A DNA stretch of 64,000 bases from Chondrus crispus (lineage: Eukaryota; Rhodophyta; Florideophyceae; Gigartinales; Gigartinaceae). Where the stretch lies: contig NW_005179173.1 in NCBI RefSeq assembly GCF_000350225.1, positions 40,178 through 104,177 on the forward strand, in the 5' to 3' direction. The notes below the pieces were generated by a model that was not told the DNA's origin, ran no database searches, and was given only the letters and a program-made list of their open reading frames with translations. Every line of letters begins with the position of its first letter. Within the stretch, counting starts at the first letter, position 1. This document shows positions 22,001 through 31,000 of this stretch, in pieces. The position numbers and the translations under genes were made by a program.

Positions 22001-25000
22001 GTCGTACCACTCGTTGGCATATATTGCTTCTCATTCTAGTCCCGCCTCGAGTAGATGTACTGGACTTGGGGTCTGTCGACATAGAATGGACAAGTTCGGA
22101 AGAATCACCATATGAAGATTCCTGTCCGAGGAGCGGAGTAACTGCTCTATCAAACTTCTCAGCGTCTTCCAGAAAGATGGACGTTCCAAATCTCATCGCA
22201 GACTCCAATGATCTCATGTATGACTTCTTTCCTTTTGCCGAAAATGAACTTTCCGAAATACGCACAGCTTCCGCATTGCTTGGCTTGTCTCGGTTCTCTA
22301 GAGTTTCTCCACTAGATGTATACCCAAGAACCTTGCGTAGCAGGATCGACCCGTTGCGACTAGGATCAATAACTAAGGGAAAGCGAGCAGAACGCTTGAG
22401 AATGGCGTAATTTTCAAGACTTGTGCAATCTGTGGGTAATCCTTGCGCTGACCAAAACCCTCGTTCCTCAGCAGATGTCAAAAACTCTGATAAAGACATC
22501 TTCTCGTCGAACGGAATACCTTCTCCATTCATCACTTCTTTCCATTGTTCACATATTTGAGACCTACTTACGTGATCTAGTACACCAGCGTATGCCACAA
22601 AAGCAGCTGCATACACTGCATTTCCCCATACTGTCACAGCAGCTGCGTTGAAAGAATTCAATTCCTTGACCCAGCGGTCCCATTCTTGGGCGAGTGAATC
22701 CAACATATCTTCCGATTTCATAAGGCTTTCTTCTGATTCTTTGATTTCTTGTCTAACCTTCTCAGCCTCAGAAACCAATAATGCGTACTCTGCTCGACAA
22801 TCTTGGATTCGTTGCTGGAGAATAGCTACCTCTTCGAGAGCATCTTCCTGCTTTCCGAGCAGCTCTTCCTGTTCTTCTTGTAAAACAAGAACTTCTTTTT
22901 GCATTGGCGATATGTCCTCCTTCACAGTGGCAAAGTCAAGAACAGAAATAGTCCACTCGGCGAGAGGACCTGCTGCTCGGGAGGCGTATGTGATGCGATT
23001 AACATCAAAATCGGGGTTTTGGATAATCTTCTTCTCGATGAGCCCTCTCGCTCCTCTTGGAAGCGATTCAGCATTGAAATTTACCACAGTGGTTATAAAC
23101 TCTGATCCCCTCATTCGACTTCGAATATTGTTCCAGGTGTAATTGGCCCCACCTCCTCTGCCCATAGAAGTTGCGTCTAAAATCATTAGTACGCCTTCTA
23201 ACGCAATTCGCACAGGTGCAGGTGGATGTGGCATCGCTCTTAACTCTTCTAAGAACTCTCGCCGGATTGAACCAACGGCGTCCCGAGCCGCTTCAACTTT
23301 TGGCAACACAGCGGCGAGCTGTGCACTCACTTCATCCTCACGCTCCCGGACCCGAAGGGAAGCTTCTTGTGCTGCCACAGCTAGTTGTTCAGCATCAACT
23401 TTTGACTTCTCAGCCATCCGCTGCTCCTCTACCATTCTCTCCAGTGTCTGGTTTGCGTTGACTTCTTTCTCTTGCAGTCGTTCTGATTTTTCTCTTAGGT
23501 CATCTTTCAGGACATCCGCTGCGTTTCCAGCGTTCCGCAAACGACGAAGTCCCTCAGTGTGGCGATCGACACCTCCTTGGATCGCCTTACCCTTTTCCAA
23601 AGCCAGTCTGTTGAGCTGTTCAATGAACTCAAGATAATGCCTGGGTGTTACATCAACCTGTGCCCTCGCAAAGGACGGGAACTTGCGAGCAATGTCATGA
23701 ATTCTGACAGCGCTTCGAATGATTTGGTCCTTTTCATGACCAAGGGAAACTTCTATCTTAAGTTCTGCCACTGCCTCCAAAGTTTCGGGATTCCAGTCAC
23801 CTAACCAGTCTACCATGCATCTATTGAACAGGGCTGGTGATCGCTGAGAAAGGTTACCCCCAACTGTTCTCTGGTAGTTTTTATCCGAAAGCACCTTCCC
23901 CGAACACCCTGTCGATATTGTGAAGACGATATGGAGATTCAATCGAACTCGTCGAACAAATTCTGCATAAATTGATTGCTCCGTGTTAGGGCCAGTGGTT
24001 GTTCCGGAGGCCGATGTCTTCAAATCCTCGAGAAGTCGCGCTCTCTCATCCCCTGAGAAAAGTCCGGGGACTTCCCCGCATGCGAGTAAGGAATTCATCA
24101 TTTCAAGAAAGGCACTGTCCATGGCATTGCTCTCATCAAAGATCAACATTATTTGGCGGCTATTCACTCCAGCTTGGCGAAGAATTTTGCGCAAATCACC
24201 TGCAAAGTCAGCAGCAGTGTATGCAGAGTGAGAGTGGACTTGATGCACTTCGGTCGACAGCATCCAAGCAGCGAAACGCGCCAGCGTTTTTTTCCCCGTC
24301 CCAGGTGCGCCCATGAGAACAGCGTGACCGAGGGGTTGATTGAGAATTCTATCTAGTCTAGTGAGATGGGTCAGGACATCGTCCGTTACTGCAAACTGAT
24401 CGATCATTGTTGAAGCATCCTCTAATCCTTGAGAACCGTTCGAGCCCATCCAAGAACCTCCTAGTCCTTCTTCTTCCGCAAAGACTCTAAGCTTCCGGTA
24501 AATTAGAGTTCTAAATTGCCCCGGGTTTGACACAATTCGAAAACGCCTTTCGCTGCAACTCTCATCATCATTGGAGAGCCACGATGAATATAGCTGTACA
24601 GAAGTTGGTTCAGCACTAACATGCAAGACTCGTTTCACAATTTCGCGCAGAGCGTTGTCAGCAAAGGATTGTTCCTCCTTCAGGAGAAGCCTGTCACAGA
24701 AAATTCGTCTCGCTTCGTAACAAAAGGCTGCAACGACTTCTGTCCAACTGTATTCCGTGTGAGCTGAAGTCTCAAACGTGCAATCTGCTAAGGGTCTACT
24801 CTCTGTGGGCAAAAGCTGCCTCATTCCGCGAATCCAGCGACTCAAGTCCCGCGGAGAATAAATGTAATGCGGCTGCAGAGGCCCCGATTGAGGGGGACAA
24901 AATTTCTCCGTGTTCAGAGAAAAGAACTCTACCATTGCAGCAGTCATATCGGAAGACTTTTCCTCAAAGCGCGGGTCCAGGGATCGCAGTAACGACCGCA

Positions 25001-28000
25001 CAAAGGCTCCATATATGACGGAAATGTCCCTTGGATGGGGCTGCTCCACACGAACAAGTCGGCAATGTCGAAGAAAACGACTTGAAAGCTGATGTCTTCC
25101 TGTGTCTTCGTCAGGATTACATGCAGCGACGATCTGCACACCCCTGATCGAGATCCATGTTGGAGGGCTTCCTTGCCAAAATCCCATGTGTTCAGATAGA
25201 CTTTTAAGAAGGCATATTGCCGCTTGCGTCTCGTAACAGTCTGGTTTCGCAAGGTTGACTTCATCACAAAAGAGAACAACACGACTGCCTGTCGACTTGG
25301 GATGGAGAACAAGGCTTCCGTTTGGACGTTTAGTTATCGAAGTGTGGCTGCGCAAAGCAGCCAAGATGTGAGCCGGCGATGTTTCCGCTGAGAAACTCAA
25401 GGTAGCAAGGGATACATTCGGAGTCTCTCGAAGTGATGCAGATAGTAGCATGCTCTTCCCACATCCCGGTGGACCGCAGAGGATAATTGGCGAGGGTCGG
25501 ACCCAATCTCCATTTCGGAGGTTGAGACTTTCTTGAATCAAAGACTCTAACTGTACCGTCGTTGGCGTGGGCACGACAACATCAGGACTTCCAATATCTT
25601 GGCATCGTATCAAGGAATCCCGAGAGGGAACCATTTCATGGTAGTCCCGATAGAAGCCATGCGGTGTCATGGCAACTTCAGCCAAATTCGGGGGCCTGAT
25701 GGTCCCATCAATTGCGCTTCGAACATCTTCAAACCCATCAATTCCATCCCACAGCATCTGTGTAACCTCACACTGTTTGGAACGAACCAATCCGCAGCAT
25801 AAACTTTTTCCAATTGCCACCAACAATGTGCGAAGAAATACTGCTGGTGAAATTTCAAAATACGAACCCGAACCGTTCCTTTCTTCTTTTTCGTTTTCTT
25901 CTTCCTCTAGAAATGCTTGAGAAGGCTGTTGCTTCATAGTTAATAAGTTATTGCGGAGTAGGACCGCAATTGAATCCACCATGGACTGTAATGGAACCTG
26001 CATTACCAGCTTACCATCTCCCTCTACGCAACGTGCTATTCTTACGGCACATTTGGCTACACCATGCAAACAGTTTGGTGGTGCACACTGCGGTTCAATT
26101 TCATGAAGCAAGGATAAGATTGAAGTGTACAATTTTTCTTCGACAGAGTAACTTTCATCGAAGCAAACCATCCCGCATCGTGAGACGGTACTAGGGTTAG
26201 CATGCTTTAGGTGCTCGGTCTCGAAAATTATCCTTGCATGCTCGGGAAGCGGAACCTGTTCTCCGTTTGGTAAAGTCAAAATGCGGTTGTCATCTAGAAC
26301 AGAGTTCAGATTTTCGACCCAGTCTGGGTCTACATCTCCATCAAACACGATCCAGTCTAACGGGTAACTGTCTTCACATCTGTTGGCAGGTCCCCCTTCG
26401 GAAAGTGACCGTAGTGTTTTCGTAAACAATCCATCCGACCACTCTCTCGTGACTCTATCCAGGCCACCGTACAGCTGTTGCGACGTGAGGAGTTTCGCAT
26501 CTATTACAGTAAGAGAAGAACGAATCTGCTTCTGGTCTGCGTTGTTCTCTTGATTGCTCACATGCGAAAATCGAAGCATTGCATCATGCAGTGTTCTCCA
26601 CGCCGTTGACTTTCCCGATCCAGTGGGTCCAACAAGCATAACCCCTCGTTGATGTTGAAGTAAAGAGTGCAGCTGTCGAATTTTTTCGACTAACCTGCAG
26701 TCCTTCAAGAGCTGGTTTTCTACCAAAACGCACTCCAGGATATCTTCAATTTCCTGTGGCAGCCGCGGAATGTAGCAAGTGGCTTCCGTGAAAACCACGC
26801 TGATGGCGCGCTCGTATACACTAACGTCCCTTCCGTTAAGCTTTGGTTTCAAGTTTTCTCCAAGTGCTCGAATAATAATATCTTGTTCAGCCCCTTCTCG
26901 CAAGCCTTCGTCCAGATTCACTCGAGGATTCTGAGATTGTAGTAAACTTCGCGAAGCCATGATCGTACTCTTTAGTGAGCGTAATCCGAAATCATAGTGG
27001 GCCCGAGAAGGTAGTGTGGCTTTGAGATTCTGAAAGAGAGAAACAAGCTTTCTTGAAAGAGCCCCAGATGCTTTGAAGCCTTGGGACAAGAGAAGAACTT
27101 CAGTGATAACAAGGCTGTCCGGCTTTGACATTGAGCATGGTCGAAAGAGCGATTTCAAATTTGCAGGCAACTCTCGTCGGCCGGAATACGTTGGATTCAT
27201 CGTCACGAAGACTCCAACCCCAGGTGTGATCGACACAGGCAGTTCGCCACCATAAAAATTCTTCACAGCTCTCTCGCCCTTCCTGATTGATGCTTGCAAA
27301 TTGGCAAGTTGACCAGAAGTTGCAGATAAAATGCTTGCAGAGAGTCTGTTGAATTCATCAAAGCAGACCCAAGATCCTACGCGACAGGCACCAGCCAATA
27401 TTCTGCCGACTGAAACTGAATCAAAGGATTCATCGCAGTTAAACACCGCTACAAAGCGCCCCAAGATCCTGCCTAGCGCCTTCACAGTTTCAGTCTTCCC
27501 AGTTCCAGCAGGACCGAATGGACTGCCGCCGAGGCCTCTCCTGAGGGCTTCACTAAGGGCTAGGTATGATCGGGAAGTTAGCGGGGTATGGACGAGCGTT
27601 TCCCCAACCCCCAGATACTCCCAACCGTAGCGAAATTCCCCTTTCCCGCAGCGAATGAGGACATCAGCCGCTGTCCCAGTCTCTCCGACGGTATTGCTAT
27701 AGAATCGAAGTTCGTGATTCCAATGGTGTGAAGACGCACTTTTCACAGATGCGGCACATAGCGAAGACAACAAGTCCCGCTGATAGACAAATTCCTTGAT
27801 CAGTTGGTCCTTTGCAGCTCGGATCTTTCGTCGATGGAGTTGAGCGTTATCGATATCTATATCATGAGAACAGAGAACGTCTAGAATGTCCTTCACGAAA
27901 TCCCTCAACTTTTCTAACGTGTGATTCGCATCAAGAGGTTCTTCAAGGCAAGTTTCGACTTTTTGAGTGAAGCAGATTTTGATTGCCAATAGGGACAGTT

Positions 28001-31000
28001 GAGCAGGAAAATCCATGTACTTCTTGATAGCTTGGACTTTATAGTCCCTCGAATCATTGTGATAGAGTTGTGACAAGACCTGGATTGCAGGTCGCAGCGA
28101 ATTTCTCAAGTATTCTCCGAGAGCTTCTTGGATCTTCTCTAACCATGTCGAAAATTGTTCCTTTGCCGTCAGTAGAATCGGCCTTGGAAAGACTATGACC
28201 TCACCTTCTTTCGAAAATACGCTGTCAATTTGAACTGCCGAAGCATGCTTCTGAAATTTGAAGGTCCCAACTCCTGGAAAAAGTTTGCTGATGTGTGGAA
28301 GTAATCCTTCCACACTGTCAATGGTGACAGACAAGACTTGAAGCAAATCGCTATCTGACAAGAAAAAGAATCTAGGAAATCGAGACCTTTGTTTTTCCAG
28401 AAATGTGGATAGACCCCGAAGAATACCCATTAGCTCCTCCTCCATTTCGGTTAGGCCTGAGGGAATTTCTAATCCTTCTAGAATTCCAGGGGCAGCTTCC
28501 ATACGCTCTCCCAGAGAAGAAAATCTAGCATGAACATTCGAGAATGCATTGAACTCGTCTTGGAGCTCCATACGTAGCCCAGACACACCGGACCTACCTC
28601 CAGATCCGAAAAGAGTTCTCATGTGCGCCCACCGAGATTGGACTTGAGAAAGAATTTCCAGCTCTTCCCGACATTTTGCGAGGCGCATCTCCCAGGCCGC
28701 ACGATCCGATTCAAATAATCGGGCGTATGGGGAGCCCGACATTGTTTCCAGAGCTTGTAGATGTTCTTCGAGCTCATCAGTAAGCTCAGGAATTCCTTGC
28801 AAGAGAAGAACCCCACCGACTTTGACAAACGCACACTTGCGTGCGGTCCACGAGCGGCCAATACTACTGAAAAACTCTGCTACGGAGGCTTCTCCAGCTG
28901 CATTTTCAAAGACCTCTCGTAGATATTTACCATGATCAGAAACCTTCGCATCCCAGAAGACTTTCAGAGATATTCTTCCGATGCTCTTAGATGCTTCTTC
29001 TCCGAACAGGCGCCGAAGTAGATCTCGTTCCCTAACCGCGGAGAGCTGAACGGAATGCAGTTTAGTCAATATTCCATGAGATTGTAGGTATCTAGATATC
29101 CTGGTCTTGAAACAACCCGCTTCTCGCATCGCCCCGCTTAAGTTTCCAATACTAGCTGCTTCCGATGACCATTGATCCAGAGATTCACGAAGAGAAGATG
29201 GTGAAACATCTTTGATCTTTGTAAGTCCCACGGCATCCACATTCTCCTCTAACACTTTGAGCTTCTCAACCCCTGCTCTTACTCGCTTCACTTCGGCAAT
29301 AATGCTCAGAGCACCTGTTCTATCTGGCAGTTGTGAGCTGCATAGAGCCCTCCCAATACGCTCCAAGTTCAGTCCTTCCAGACATAAGTTGTCTAGTCGA
29401 CTTTCCAGTTCATCTAAATAGCTAATGCCTGCGGTTGACGTATGTTCCGTTCTATCAGAGCTGCGAACTTTCTGAAAGTCGTCGAACGCTTCAGCCAAGC
29501 TCTCTTGGTATCGACTTATAGATGATTGATAATTAGACTGCAAAATGTCATGATTTTGAAGAATGCTCGCACTTTTTTGTTCGTGAAGATCTAATAGACT
29601 CTTCAAATGGGCGTTCAGCTCCTCAGAGACAATCCAACTCTCTGCTGATCGTGCGCGAGAAAATGAGAAGTCTCCAATGCGCTCTGCAATTTCCTCAAAT
29701 TTGCTTTCCAGTTCTGCAAGCGACTCAATAGAAGAAGTGCTCAAAGGGATCAAATTCTCTTTCAAAGTTTGCAGAGACAACAGCTTTTCTGTGCCATCAG
29801 ATGTGCTCGCTTCCGAAATTGACTCCTTCGCATTAGAAATGGTTTGATAGAGTACTTGTGACTTTCGAGAAAATGAGGAAGTTGTCTCATCACAGAAAAG
29901 GCTCAGAGTCTCCAGAATATTCGAAGAGATTCTTCCGCAGAGGTCAGATACATCGAGACGTATGCAGTCCTCTAAACCTCGGTACCTGTCTGCAGCTGTT
30001 TCAGTCTCGCGACGTAAGGCTATCACAGCCTCGTACGTTCCTGTTAGAGTTTCAAGAACATCAACGGCACTTTCACTGGTTTCGTCATACTGACTGACTA
30101 TAGCCGGCAGTTCGGGGTCAAGAAATTGCAGATATTCGGCCCAACGTCGCACTCGATCTGAAACTCTTTCAACAGAACGCTGTATCAGCTCATATGGAGA
30201 ACAGAACAACTTTTTTGAGTCCCTCAAGTGCTGGTGCACGAGCAAGTTCCCAAAGTCGGTATCACACGTCGTGCAAATGCCCTCATTTTCCTGAGAGGTC
30301 TGATGTATTACATTCGCAATGGCAGTGTAGATGGAGCCAAGGCTACAAAGGAGAAAACTCTCCACTTCTCCAACGCCTGGAGTGCACCAAATACCTTCTC
30401 TCGAACTGTCCCTTGGCATGGCTTCTACAGTTATCGATGGCACTCCAAGTTTAGCAGAGCGCACTGCAGATACCCAATTGACCATCACTCGCTCCAGACA
30501 TTTGAGGAGCGCATCATTCAATCTTGGAACGCAATAGGTGAGGATATAAGCATGCACTGAGGTTTCATTGAATGCCTGGTGCAGATGAACGGAAGCAACT
30601 TTGAACCGTCTAAGCAGTGTCTGAAGTTGGCTTATTGATTCCGACGAAATCTCTGCCTCGGAAAACTGTGGGTCAAGAAGAAGAATGTCTTGTACAGCAT
30701 TCTTCATGGCCGCGTCTTTCTCAAGCAAATTTGAAACGTCCTGTAAGAAAGCCGAACACTTGGACGACAGTTCCCCAGCATGTGACTGTAGTTTCAAAAT
30801 GGAATCAGTCCATGGCATGAGGAGACCTTCTTCAATCACTTTTTGAGCTTTACCTCTCTGTACACTCAGCAATGGCGCGGTCCGATAGAATGTTGAATCT
30901 CTTGCTTCCTTGAGCTTGTCACACGCGCAGTGATACGCTGCGAGCGCATCCCTTAGCGTAGCGACGACTGGAAACAAAGACTTGGTTACCCGTGCAAATT

